NCBI RefSeq assembly: GCF_000300855.1
Contig: NZ_ALJF01000001.1
Location: forward strand, 62,001-126,000
Origin: Agrobacterium albertimagni AOL15
GTDB lineage: Bacteria > Pseudomonadota > Alphaproteobacteria > Rhizobiales > Rhizobiaceae
Direction of reading: 5' to 3'
Length of the DNA: 64,000 bases
A program made the translations under genes and the position numbers. Within the stretch, counting starts at the first letter, position 1; every line of letters starts with the position of its first letter. The notes under the pieces were generated by a model. That model searched no databases. It saw only the letters and a list, made by a program, of their open reading frames with translations, and had not been told where the DNA came from. Positions 19,637 through 28,007 of this stretch are shown here, one piece after another.

Positions 19637-20286
19637 GCAACTGGCTCACTTTCAAAATCAAAGATGGAAAGGCCGTCGGCCAGATGAGCCCGCAAACGTA
19701 GCGAACGCTTCTGGCGCTCGATGGCGAAGCGGGCGAGTGCCTCCATGCGTTGCCGCTCGGCGACGAAGACCCCTTCGTGATCGGCGAGCACGGCATAGCC
19801 TGGAAGCACGGCGGCGGCCCCGCAGGCGATTGGCACGTTGATCGAGCCGCCGATTGCGATCTTGCGATTGGTGGTGCGCGACGAGCGACCACGGCACCAG
19901 ACAGGCAGGCCCACCGATACGATCTCCTCGAGATCGGTTGCCGGCCCGTCGATGATGATGGCTGCGGCCCCACGCGCTTTCGCAGCAAGGGCAACGCCAC
20001 CACCGACACAGGCGATATCGTCCCGGTCGACCCGAGAGATGACCAGGATGTCGCCGGGTTGTACAAGGTCGATGGCTTTGTAGATCACAGCGCCGTCTCG
20101 GCCGGGTGCAGCAACGGTGAGCGCCTGGCCTGACACGCGCGCAGGCATGAGCGGCACTATGGCATCACCGACGAAGCCGAGATGTTCGACATGTCCGATC
20201 GTGGCCGTCTCGGTCTGCGAGAGCAGGTCAATGAGCGCCTTCGACAAAGGAGGCTGGTTGGGTTCCACCTGGTAGTCTGTCAGCAT
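19633..20286 (-). CDS. RraA-like / 4-hydroxy-4-methyl-2-oxoglutarate aldolase-family protein
   Basis: 217 residues. The RraA-like fold is indicated by ALTVAAPGRDGAVIYKAIDLVQPGDILVI-type spacing, the metal/substrate loop GGGVALAAKARGAAAIIIDGPATD and VFVAERQRM. In aldolase members an Arg-Asp pair in G-x-RD binds the metal; here the equivalent position reads DGPATD, so aldolase activity is uncertain. The ATG at 20286 has AGCAGGAG at correct spacing; M codons at 20292 and 20346 are less likely. It is translationally coupled to the following amidase and preceded by the dioxygenase gene, 74 bases away. Confidence 0.8.
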   Translation of the reverse strand: MLTDYQVEPNQPPLSKALIDLLSQTETATIGHVEHLGFVGDAIVPLMPARVSGQALTVAAPGRDGAVIYKAIDLVQPGDILVISRVDRDDIACVGGGVALAAKARGAAAIIIDGPATDLEEIVSVGLPVWCRGRSSRTTNRKIAIGGSINVPIACGAAAVLPGYAVLADHEGVFVAERQRMEALARFAIERQKRSLRLRAHLADGLSIFDFESEPVA

Positions 20287-20360
20287 CGTCATCTCCTGCT
20301 CTCGCATTTCCCCGCTACCCGGATTGGGCAACTCAGACTTGCCCACTCACACTTGCCCAC

Positions 20361-21227
20361 TCAGACCGGGCGCTCGCCCGAGGTGGTTGTGCGATGCATG
20401 ATCCGGATCGTATTGGGGTCGAAGCCATCACGCCGATGCATGGTGCAGCGATTGTCCCACATCATGATGTCGCCTTCCTCCCAGGTCTGGACGAAGATGT
20501 CGCCTTGGCCGGTGGTGTGCGCCCAAAGCTCCTCGAGCAAGCTGAAGCTCTCGTCCTGCGGCATGCCGACGATCCAGGCGCCCTCGATCGTGCCCCCGAG
20601 ATAAAGCGCCTTGCGTCCGGTCTCGCCATGGGTGCGGACCAGCGGATGCACCACCCCATCCCATTCCCGAAAATCCTTGCTGGTCGGCTCCTGCTTGTTG
20701 AGGCGGAGCTTGCCGGTCTTGTCATAGACATTCTGGAAGAAGATCTGCCGGCCCGTGATGGCCATCTTCAGCGCCTCTGGCAGGCTCTCATAGGCGAGAT
20801 AGGTGGACAGGAAGTAGGTGTCTCCACCTGAAGGCGGGACCTGGATAGCCCTCAGGATCGCCCCTGCCGGCGGACGCTCGTAGAACCAGGTGTCGGTATG
20901 CCAGGTGGCCTCGCTATTGCCGAGTGCACCGCTCGGCTTGCCGTCCTTCATCTGGTTCGAGATGACGAGGATCTCGGGGTGGGTCGGATGCCCGCCCTCC
21001 TGCAACTGCTTGGGATGGATGACGAAGTCCCCGAAATGCCGGGAAAAACGCACCTGATCGGCGTCGGAGATGTGCGTGCGCTTGAATCGCAGCACACCAT
21101 ATTCGAGCCAAAGCCTGCGCAGCTCCGCGATGTCCCGGTCATCATAATTCTGAAAATCAAATCCCTCGACTTCGGCGCAGACATTGGTGGAGTTTTGCGT
21201 CGCGTGGATCTTTTCCTTGAGCATCAT
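20361..21227 (-). CDS. TauD/TfdA-family 2-oxoglutarate-dependent dioxygenase
   Basis: 288 residues. The Fe(II) facial triad is visible: His-x-Asp in ATWHTDTWFY (about residues 108-110) and the distal His in CTMHRRDGFD (about 262), followed by the 2-oxoglutarate-binding Arg in IRIMHRTT. Members hydroxylate taurine, 2,4-D, carnitine-type compounds and others beside a heteroatom, causing cleavage. The start at 21227 has AAGGAGACAGGACC upstream. It lies between the PotABCD-like transporter and the RraA/amidase pair in one transcription direction, so it is a plausible first catabolic step on the imported substrate. Confidence 0.88.
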   Translation of the reverse strand: MMLKEKIHATQNSTNVCAEVEGFDFQNYDDRDIAELRRLWLEYGVLRFKRTHISDADQVRFSRHFGDFVIHPKQLQEGGHPTHPEILVISNQMKDGKPSGALGNSEATWHTDTWFYERPPAGAILRAIQVPPSGGDTYFLSTYLAYESLPEALKMAITGRQIFFQNVYDKTGKLRLNKQEPTSKDFREWDGVVHPLVRTHGETGRKALYLGGTIEGAWIVGMPQDESFSLLEELWAHTTGQGDIFVQTWEEGDIMMWDNRCTMHRRDGFDPNTIRIMHRTTTSGERPV

Positions 21228-21367
21228 GGTCCTGTCTCCTTGAGATGCGGTGAGGAGGCCCTCAACCGATACGGCAATCAGCCGTTGTCAAACCCTAGGC
21301 CGGAGCTTGCCCGGCGCTCCAATAGTGATCGGCCACGATTGATTGGCGCGGCCGATCATTTGCAATT

Positions 21368-22453
21368 TCAATGGGAAAGCAGCTGCACATCCTCAGGCGC
21401 CACCACCATGTGCAGCACTGCGCCAAGCTCGGGCAGATCGTCGGCCTGAGAGGAAGTCAGAACATGCGCGACAGAAAGCCCGGGCGCCAGTTCGACCGTA
21501 AGCTCCAGCTGGGCGCCGAGATCGACAATTCGTCGCAAGCGCCCCGAAAGCCGGTTTACGGAAGCGGAGAGCGCGTCGGCCTCTGTCATCAGATGGAGAT
21601 TTTCGGGACGAATACAGATGAAGCCGGTCTCAGGCGTCACCTTCTTCTTCGCCGAAATCAACGTCAGCCCACTGTGATCGAGCATCACCTCGGTTCCGTG
21701 CAGGGACGCCTTCCAGGAGGAAAAGGGGATCAGGTTCGACCGCCCAATGAAATCCGCGACGAAACGGGACTTCGGATTGCGATAAATCTCGCCCGGTCTG
21801 CCTTCTTGCGCGATTTCTCCGCCCCACATCACGACAATTCGGTCGGACATGGCCATGGCCTCTTCCTGGTCATGGGTGACATAGACGAAGGTCATGCCCA
21901 GTGCGGCCTGGATCTCTTTCAATTCGATGCGCATGGCTTCGCGAAGCTTCAGGTCGAGATTGGACAAAGGCTCATCGAGAAGAAGAACAGAGGGACGTGG
22001 TGCAATCGCCCGGGCAAGAGCTACGCGCTGCTGCTGGCCTCCGGAGAGCTCGCGGGGATAGCGCTCGGCATAACCTAAGAGATGCACGCTTTCCAAAGCC
22101 TCGGCGATGCGGCCCGCCACCTCTATCTTTGGCACCTTGCGCATCTTGAGACCGAAACCAACATTTTCGGCCACGGTCATATGCGGGAAAAGCGCATAAT
22201 TCTGGAAGACGAGGCCGATATTGCGGTGCTCGGGCGAGACGCGCACCTGGCTCTTGCCGCGGATCCTGATGTCCCCGGAAGACGGCGACGCAAAGCCAGC
22301 GATCATGTTGAGGGTCGTGGTCTTGCCGCAGCCGGATGGGCCCAGAATGCTGACGAATTCCCCCCGCGGGACAGAAAGGCTGAGATCCCGGACAACAGGT
22401 ACGGCGCCGTAGGATTTCGTGACGGATTGCAGTTCGATGTCGAGAGCAGTCAT
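21368..22453 (-). CDS. PotA-type ABC transporter ATP-binding protein
   Basis: 361 residues with Walker [10 protein letters not shown] (about residues 39-47), [12 protein letters not shown], signature [14 protein letters not shown], Walker [17 protein letters not shown] and [14 protein letters not shown]-terminal TOBE domain (about 285-360) is typical of the spermidine/putrescine/iron branch. Its ATG overlaps the stop of the upstream permease gene (ATGA at 22450-22453). It energises the importer of the PotD-like binding protein at 24157. Confidence 0.92.
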   Translation of the reverse strand: MTALDIELQSVTKSYGAVPVVRDLSLSVPRGEFVSILGPSGCGKTTTLNMIAGFASPSSGDIRIRGKSQVRVSPEHRNIGLVFQNYALFPHMTVAENVGFGLKMRKVPKIEVAGRIAEALESVHLLGYAERYPRELSGGQQQRVALARAIAPRPSVLLLDEPLSNLDLKLREAMRIELKEIQAALGMTFVYVTHDQEEAMAMSDRIVVMWGGEIAQEGRPGEIYRNPKSRFVADFIGRSNLIPFSSWKASLHGTEVMLDHSGLTLISAKKKVTPETGFICIRPENLHLMTEADALSASVNRLSGRLRRIVDLGAQLELTVELAPGLSVAHVLTSSQADDLPELGAVLHMVVAPEDVQLLSH

Positions 22454-23253
22454 TTGCTTCCCCCATGCAGTTGGGCGGAAAAGCCGCCGATTTTCTCAAA
22501 AATGAAGATGGCCGCCAGGATGAAGATCATCGAGGCGACATTGACGGCCGCCATGACCGGATCGAGGCTGTATTCCAGGTGATTGATCACCTTGATCGGC
22601 AGCGTGGTGTCTCCCGGCCGGACCAGGAAGACGGACAGTGGAATGTTGTTGAAGGAAATGATGAAGGCGAAGGTGACGCCCGACAAAAGCCCCGGCTTGA
22701 TCAGAGGCAGCAGGATAAAGCGCAACCGATCAAAGCGACCTGCGCCTAAGATCTGGGCCGCCTGATCGAGCCCCCGGTCGAAATTGGCGATCGATCCGGC
22801 CACCATGCGGGTGACGAAGGGCAATGTCAGGACCACATGAGCGGCAATCAGGGCTTCCGTCCCGAGAAACTGCTGCAGCCCAAGCTGCGAGATGAACAGG
22901 ACAACCGCCACACCCTTGACGATCTGCGGTACCGAAAGCGGAGACAGGAGGAAGGACATGACGACATCGCTCTTCGGGAAGCGCTCGAAAACGATGGCGT
23001 AGGCCGCCATAAGTCCCGCCAATCCACTGATCGCACTGACGATGACGGCAATCTTGACGCTCAGCCAGAAAGGTTCAAGCCAACGTGGATGGAGGAGATC
23101 CCCATACCAGCGAAACGTCCAGGCGCGCGGATCGAGTGTCACCTCGGAGGTCGGGCTGAACGAGGCAGCAAGAACAACGATGATCGGCAAGGTGATGAAG
23201 ACAAGCACCGCCACAAGCGCGACCCAAAACAGGAAACTGGAAACCCGGTTCAT
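22450..23253 (-). CDS. PotC-type ABC transporter permease
   Basis: 267 residues starting MNRVSSFLFWVALVAVLVF, with about six membrane spans and the EAA loop LDQAAQILGAGRFDRLRFILLP (about residues 170-190). It belongs to the spermidine/putrescine-type permease family. It is translationally coupled on both sides by 4-base overlaps. With the next upstream gene it forms the membrane channel. Confidence 0.92.
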   Translation of the reverse strand: MNRVSSFLFWVALVAVLVFITLPIIVVLAASFSPTSEVTLDPRAWTFRWYGDLLHPRWLEPFWLSVKIAVIVSAISGLAGLMAAYAIVFERFPKSDVVMSFLLSPLSVPQIVKGVAVVLFISQLGLQQFLGTEALIAAHVVLTLPFVTRMVAGSIANFDRGLDQAAQILGAGRFDRLRFILLPLIKPGLLSGVTFAFIISFNNIPLSVFLVRPGDTTLPIKVINHLEYSLDPVMAAVNVASMIFILAAIFIFEKIGGFSAQLHGGSK

Positions 23254-24152
23254 GACGTCACTCCTCCCCGGCCACTCAGCCTGATGCGTCGACGTGCCTC
23301 AAAGCGGATCCCGAGATAGGACACCCCGAGCATCATCAGGAAAAGTACGTTGGCCATGACGGCCGCAAACGGCCAGTTGACATAAAACAGCACCTGCTCG
23401 GCGATCATCGTCGCGATGACCTTGAAGCCTGCACCGCCCAGCAGGGCAGGGGTGGCATAGGCACTGGCTGCCATGGTGAAGGCGATCAAAAGTGAACTGA
23501 TGATGCCGGGTAAGGAAAGCGGCAGCACGACATGGCGCATGACGCTTGCACGCGAAGCACCCAGCACTTGCGCTGCCCGTTCCAGATTGGGATCGATGCC
23601 CTGAATGCTGGTCATCAGGGACAGGATGCCGAAGGGCAGGACCACATGGGTGAGGCCGACGACGACCGCGAACATGTTCTTCGACAAGGGCAGGGGAGAG
23701 GCAATCAGCCCAAGATGCAAAAGCGCGTCATTGATGAAGCCGCGATCTTCCAGAATGATCAGCCAGCCATAGGTGCGAAGAACGACACCCGCAAGCTCGG
23801 GTGCCAGCGCCAAGGCGAAGACCAGCGCACGCGTCCGCCCCCTGGCCCGCGCCAGATAATAGGCAACGGGATAGCCAAGCACCGTGACGCAGACCGCCAC
23901 GCACAGCGACATACTCACTGTCCGAAGAATGCCAGGAAGCGACAGCCCATCGGTCAAGAAGCGCTGATAGCTCGCCAGTGACGGCAGACCGGATACCGGA
24001 TCGGTAAAACTGAGCCCGATCATCATGCCCATGGGAAGCGCAAAGAAGATCAGCAGCATGAAAACAGAAGGGGAGAGCGCAAGATAGATATGCGCTGGCC
24101 CGACTGCCGGCGAATGCCTCGCCGGCAGGACAAGAGAAACAGTGTTGGCCAT
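23250..24152 (-). CDS. PotB-type ABC transporter permease
   Basis: 300 residues. TM1 is at about residues 25-45 (LSPSVFMLLIFFALPMGMM). The EAA loop is LERAAQVLGASRASVMRHVVLP (about 208-228). It begins four bases after the binding-protein stop and overlaps the PotC-type gene. The family imports polyamines, iron chelates, gamma-aminobutyrate and other small charged compounds; the substrate is not determined here. Confidence 0.92.
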   Translation of the reverse strand: MANTVSLVLPARHSPAVGPAHIYLALSPSVFMLLIFFALPMGMMIGLSFTDPVSGLPSLASYQRFLTDGLSLPGILRTVSMSLCVAVCVTVLGYPVAYYLARARGRTRALVFALALAPELAGVVLRTYGWLIILEDRGFINDALLHLGLIASPLPLSKNMFAVVVGLTHVVLPFGILSLMTSIQGIDPNLERAAQVLGASRASVMRHVVLPLSLPGIISSLLIAFTMAASAYATPALLGGAGFKVIATMIAEQVLFYVNWPFAAVMANVLFLMMLGVSYLGIRFEARRRIRLSGRGGVTS

Positions 24153-24156
24153 GGGA

Positions 24157-25203
24157 TTACCTCGCCGCCGGAACGACGTCGCGGTCCCAGCGCTGAGACC
24201 ATTCGGGCATGCGCTCGGCCATCACGGAAAGGTCGGGCAGATGCAGTTGATCGAGCTCTGCCTCAGTGATCTGGCGATCACGAAGCTCGTCAGGGACATC
24301 GATATCCGTGCGAGCGCTGCCGACACGATAGCCTGCGACCCAGGCCTCCTGGCTGGATTTTCGAAGGAAGAAGTCGATGAAGCGATAGGCCGCTTCCTTG
24401 TTTTCAGCACCGACGGGCACGCTGAGCGTCGCAATCAACGGGATCGTGCCTTCCGAGGGCCGGACATATTCGACGGGTGCACCGGAATCCACCAGCAGCT
24501 GCGCCCGTCCGTTCCAGAACGGCATGGCCCAGACCGAGCCGTCCTTGATGTAGCTTTCAAGCAGTGCCGAGGACTGCTCGAAGCCGATCGACTGGCGCGC
24601 AATAGCAGCCATGGCGGCAAAACCTGGATCGAGATTGTCGACCAGTCCGCCGCCATTCATGACGGACATCACCTGAAGGAGATTGACCGCCATGACGTTC
24701 TGAAAGGTCGGCAGGATCACCCGACGCGACAGGGCAGGATCGAGGAGCAGGCTCCATGACGACGGTACGCCCTCGATGTGATCGGTCCGATAGAGCAGCG
24801 ACATGTACTGGACTTCATGCACAGCGCCACAAGGCCCGGCCGCGTCCGCAAGACGTGAAGACAGATGAGCCAGTTCTTTGATCACGTCACTCGGCAGTTC
24901 TTCCAGCAGACCGTCCTTGCATCCCTGCAAAGCCTGGGTGGCCGTCATCACGACGACGTCGAAGCCTGGCTTGCCACCCGTTGCCTTGATTTTTGCATAA
25001 TCCTGCGAGGATGAGCCGACAGCATCATACACAACACGAATACCCGTCTCGGCTTCAAACGGCTCGATAATCCGTGAACGGATGATCTCCTCATAGGGTC
25101 CGCCATAGCTGTTCAGCACGAGCTGATCCGCAGCAACCGAACCGGCACCACCCACAAAACCAATCAACGGAAAAAGACCGACGATCACACGTCGCATATC
25201 CAT
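24157..25203 (-). CDS. PotD/spermidine-type ABC transporter substrate-binding protein
   Basis: 348 residues from the ATG at 25203. A signal peptide is visible (MDMRRVIVGLFPLIGFVGG, cleavage likely after SVA). The mature protein has LVLNSYGGPYEEIIRSRIIE, ETGIRVVYDAVGSSS and GFDVVVMTATQALQG, as in family 1/8 binding proteins that serve PotABC systems. The frame is open upstream to 25527, but the signal peptide fixes the start at 25203 or 25197. It is the first gene of a seven-gene minus-strand operon (two permeases, ATPase, dioxygenase, RraA-like, amidase). Its promoter region is shared with the divergent TraR-like gene. Confidence 0.88.
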   Translation of the reverse strand: MDMRRVIVGLFPLIGFVGGAGSVAADQLVLNSYGGPYEEIIRSRIIEPFEAETGIRVVYDAVGSSSQDYAKIKATGGKPGFDVVVMTATQALQGCKDGLLEELPSDVIKELAHLSSRLADAAGPCGAVHEVQYMSLLYRTDHIEGVPSSWSLLLDPALSRRVILPTFQNVMAVNLLQVMSVMNGGGLVDNLDPGFAAMAAIARQSIGFEQSSALLESYIKDGSVWAMPFWNGRAQLLVDSGAPVEYVRPSEGTIPLIATLSVPVGAENKEAAYRFIDFFLRKSSQEAWVAGYRVGSARTDIDVPDELRDRQITEAELDQLHLPDLSVMAERMPEWSQRWDRDVVPAAR

Positions 25204-25519
25204 GGCAGTTCTCGCTCTCTTCTGGTTGTTCCCAACCAAAAGATGCAGCGGCGAGCACAGGGGGTCTAATATCGAAGGCGGCAGATTCATCGTCGTGAAA
25301 GAACAAATGATCACGTCCATATCCGCCATGTCATGCTCCACTCTGGCAACCGTGCCAAGAAGTGGAGACGTCGACAAGCTGGCGAAGGCTGCTACCCAAT
25401 TGCGCAGATTTGTACCCCAAGCCCACGTCGCATCACGGATGAATTCGTGGAAGACTCTGCCGGCCAACAAACATCGCTGAGCCGACTGGCTCGGTGGGCT
25501 GCATAGGAAAGGGTCCACC
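25204..25519. promoter_or_regulatory. Divergent control region between the PotD-type operon and the TraR-like gene
   Basis: 316 bases without a gene. It holds a perfect inverted repeat TGGTTG-TTCC-CAACCA at 25223-25238, about 20 bases upstream of the binding-protein ATG, which could be an operator or a leader hairpin. I see no 18-base tra-box palindrome of the Ti type here. Confidence 0.45.
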
Positions 25520-26224
25520 ATGGTCATGCAGTTTCGGATGCTTCTTGACTGCCTGGACGCAGCAGTCTGTGACAGCGCCCTCTCGCAAGCTCTGACGTCT
25601 TTTGCGAACTGTAATGGTTTCGACTATCACGCCTATCTTGGTCTTGAAGGGTTCAGCCGAGACTATTTCGGCACCTTTCCGACAGACTGGCACAACTATT
25701 ACCTTAAAAACGATCTTGCTTGCCTCGACCCCGTCGTCCGTCAGGCGAAACGCAGCAGTGGCACCTTCATATGGTCGGCCACCGGCTGGCTTCATTCCAG
25801 GGACACCAAGTTGCGCAATTTCGCGAGCGATGCCATTGCGCACGGCATCACCCACGGCCTGGCGATCTCAGCCAGGACGAGTTTTGACCGCCAGCTCATC
25901 TTGAGCTTTGCAAGTTCTCAAGGCGATTACTGGAGACCTGGGACCCTAGATTTGAGCGATGGTGTCCCCCTTCTGATGGAGCTTCATCACCGCCTGAAGG
26001 AGCTCCGACAAACCGTGCCCCAAGTCCCTGCCAGGCCGCTGTCTTCACGTGAACGCCTCTGCCTGATCTGGGCAGCCAAGGGGAAAACCGCCATCGAAAC
26101 GGGGACACTCACACAGCTGTCGCACCGGACCGTTCAGTCCTATCTGGACACCGCACGCTCTAAACTCGGGGCAGCCACGGTCGCGCAACTGGTGGCAAAC
26201 GCAAAAGACATGAAGCTCATCTGA
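25520..26224 (+). CDS. TraR-like LuxR-family acyl-homoserine-lactone receptor (solo)
   Basis: 234 residues, the same length as TraR of Ti plasmids. The ligand-pocket residues fall at identical numbers when counted from this start: Trp57, Tyr61, Asp70, Trp85 and Gly113. The C-terminal LuxR helix-turn-helix is at about residues 173-230 (LSSRERLCLIWAAKGKTAIE, then LSHRTVQSYLDTARSKLG). It should bind an acyl-homoserine lactone and control transcription, probably of the tra genes. It converges with traB, 54 bases apart. No LuxI/TraI synthase and no TraM are present in the window, so it either answers a signal made elsewhere or by other cells, or its partner lies outside. Confidence 0.85.
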   Translation: MVMQFRMLLDCLDAAVCDSALSQALTSFANCNGFDYHAYLGLEGFSRDYFGTFPTDWHNYYLKNDLACLDPVVRQAKRSSGTFIWSATGWLHSRDTKLRNFASDAIAHGITHGLAISARTSFDRQLILSFASSQGDYWRPGTLDLSDGVPLLMELHHRLKELRQTVPQVPARPLSSRERLCLIWAAKGKTAIETGTLTQLSHRTVQSYLDTARSKLGAATVAQLVANAKDMKLI

Positions 26225-26278
26225 CGATCCAGGTGAACTCTCGCCGACTTCGCCAATGATATCGGAAGTTCATCTTGG

Positions 26279-27451
26279 CTACTGGTTGAACGCCATGATG
26301 AGGGGTTTGCCAAAGAGGCGCGCCCATGCCTTGGCACTCGCACGTTGGATATCCATCATCGAGGTGCCACGGGTCCACCAGACATTGCCAGGCGCAACAA
26401 TCAAATCTGGATCATGCAGCATGGACTGAATGACAGGCCAGACGATGAGTTGTTCATAGCACATCAAGGGGGCGATCCTTGTTTGGTCGACATCAACGAC
26501 CGGGTTGGCAAAGAAATGCGCCCGAGCGCCCCCGCGATCGCCAAGGGCCTTAAGCCAGGGCTGCCACATCGAGCCAGGGACCGGCATCCGTTGACGATAC
26601 ACAATGGCGCTGCCGGACGCATTCAACGAAACCAGCACATTGTCGTAGCCGTCGGCGTCAACGACCACCGTGCCAGCGATCACAGTGATCGCCGTCCCTG
26701 ACAGCTCTCTTTGCCACAGACGAGCAATGGCCGGCGTCCAGAAGCCAAGCGCACTTTCCGGGAGGACGACAACGGTTCGAGAGGCATGGTGCGAGACAGA
26801 GCGGTGAATGATTGCCATCAAGGCGCCTTGTCGCTCCAGACTTTGATCCCGACCAAGCGAGACACCCATTTTCAGATCAATTCCGTGCCACAAAGCTGGC
26901 TGCGCACTCTCGGTCGCGATAGCGGATGATGAGAGCCAAAATCCTGCAGAGACAATCACGGCTATGAGCCAATGCCGCATGGTCATGAGCAAGAGAATGA
27001 GCGTCATCGCCAGCAATCCCCACCAACCCCAGGCTGGAAACAGAACACCCGCTGCCGTGATCGGATGAGCCCAACCCAGTATTCCCAGGGGAGGAACGGC
27101 CATAATCACACAGGCGATCAGGAAGCGAAGTGGTTTTCGCCAACCAGAACGATCGGTCCAGAGCGCCGTGTGCACCAGGACGAAGCCGGTAGAAGCAATC
27201 AGCCAGAGGAGCAGACCAGGCCAGATGTCTGACGCATAATAATTGGCCACGCCCTGCGGCAGACCCCGCGACGCACTCATGAAATAGGTGGCAGAAACGG
27301 TCAACGCTTGCGCCCTCGTTCTCGCATGCGACCAGAGGAGCGGGAAACCAGCTGCAAGCGAAAGTGAAAGGAGGTCGCCGCTCCAGCCGAGCCACCCTGC
27401 TGCAACCGAGCCCAGCAAAAGCGAAGATGCACGCAGATGATCATGGTGCAT
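26279..27451 (-). CDS. traB: Conjugal transfer protein TraB (membrane protein with nitrilase-like domain)
   Basis: 390 residues. The N-terminal half (about 1-190) holds several membrane spans (LLLGSVAAGWLGWSG, YYASDIWPGLLLWLIASTGF and others). The C-terminal half (about 195-385) resembles a carbon-nitrogen hydrolase domain, with Glu in VVVLPESALGFW and Cys in APLMCYEQLIVW. It sits at the end of traA-traF-traB as in Ti and Sym plasmids, where TraB raises conjugation efficiency. The ATG at 27451 lies inside the 3' end of traF. The longer frame to 27580 is antisense-like extension within traF and is rejected. Confidence 0.88.
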   Translation of the reverse strand: MHHDHLRASSLLLGSVAAGWLGWSGDLLSLSLAAGFPLLWSHARTRAQALTVSATYFMSASRGLPQGVANYYASDIWPGLLLWLIASTGFVLVHTALWTDRSGWRKPLRFLIACVIMAVPPLGILGWAHPITAAGVLFPAWGWWGLLAMTLILLLMTMRHWLIAVIVSAGFWLSSSAIATESAQPALWHGIDLKMGVSLGRDQSLERQGALMAIIHRSVSHHASRTVVVLPESALGFWTPAIARLWQRELSGTAITVIAGTVVVDADGYDNVLVSLNASGSAIVYRQRMPVPGSMWQPWLKALGDRGGARAHFFANPVVDVDQTRIAPLMCYEQLIVWPVIQSMLHDPDLIVAPGNVWWTRGTSMMDIQRASAKAWARLFGKPLIMAFNQ

Positions 27452-28007
27452 AGGTCCACACCTTCTTCGCCAGGCCGAGAATATTGTTGGCCGGAAGGGG
27501 CCCGAAATAGCGGGAATCGAAGGATGCGGGGAAATCCGAGTGCAGATAGACGGATCCCGGCGGGATTGTACCGCCAGCAAACGGCATCAGTTGCCGGCCT
27601 CGAGCGTCTCTTGGTTGAAGCCTTGAGTGCGGGAGAACCTGGCCGTCAATGCGAACCTGATCCTCGATCTTGATGCGCTGACCCGATCTCGCAACGACCG
27701 TCTTGATCAGCGGCGCGAAGCCGCCGGCACACAGACCCCGGCGAAGATAGCCACGCTCGAGCGCCGCGCGCATGGCGTCAGTAGCTGGTACACACACGAA
27801 GACAAGGTCATCGATCTCGACCTTGCGATCGAGCGGCAGGATGCGCCAGACGCCAAGGGCTTCACTCGGTGTGAGATTGATCCTGAACCCTGCGACGCCA
27901 AGACCAATCATCCCAGCAAACATCGTCGCCACCACGGCGCACAGCAAGACCAACGCGCGGCGGCGGTTGCACCCAACCGGTGTCGCCTTCTTCCTCACCT
28001 CCGTCAT
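27441..28007 (-). CDS. traF: Conjugal transfer protein TraF (signal-peptidase-like, S26 family)
   Basis: 188 residues. There is one N-terminal membrane anchor (about residues 18-40, ALVLLCAVVATMFAGMIGLG), then the serine protease motif around Ser48 (INLTPSEALGVW) and the general-base Lys102 (APLIKTVVARSG). TraF of Ti and RP4-type systems processes the pilin by proteolysis and cyclisation, acting at the inner membrane. The ATG at 28007 overlaps the traA stop by four bases. Both catalytic residues are present, so it should be active. Confidence 0.9.
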   Translation of the reverse strand: MTEVRKKATPVGCNRRRALVLLCAVVATMFAGMIGLGVAGFRINLTPSEALGVWRILPLDRKVEIDDLVFVCVPATDAMRAALERGYLRRGLCAGGFAPLIKTVVARSGQRIKIEDQVRIDGQVLPHSRLQPRDARGRQLMPFAGGTIPPGSVYLHSDFPASFDSRYFGPLPANNILGLAKKVWTYAP

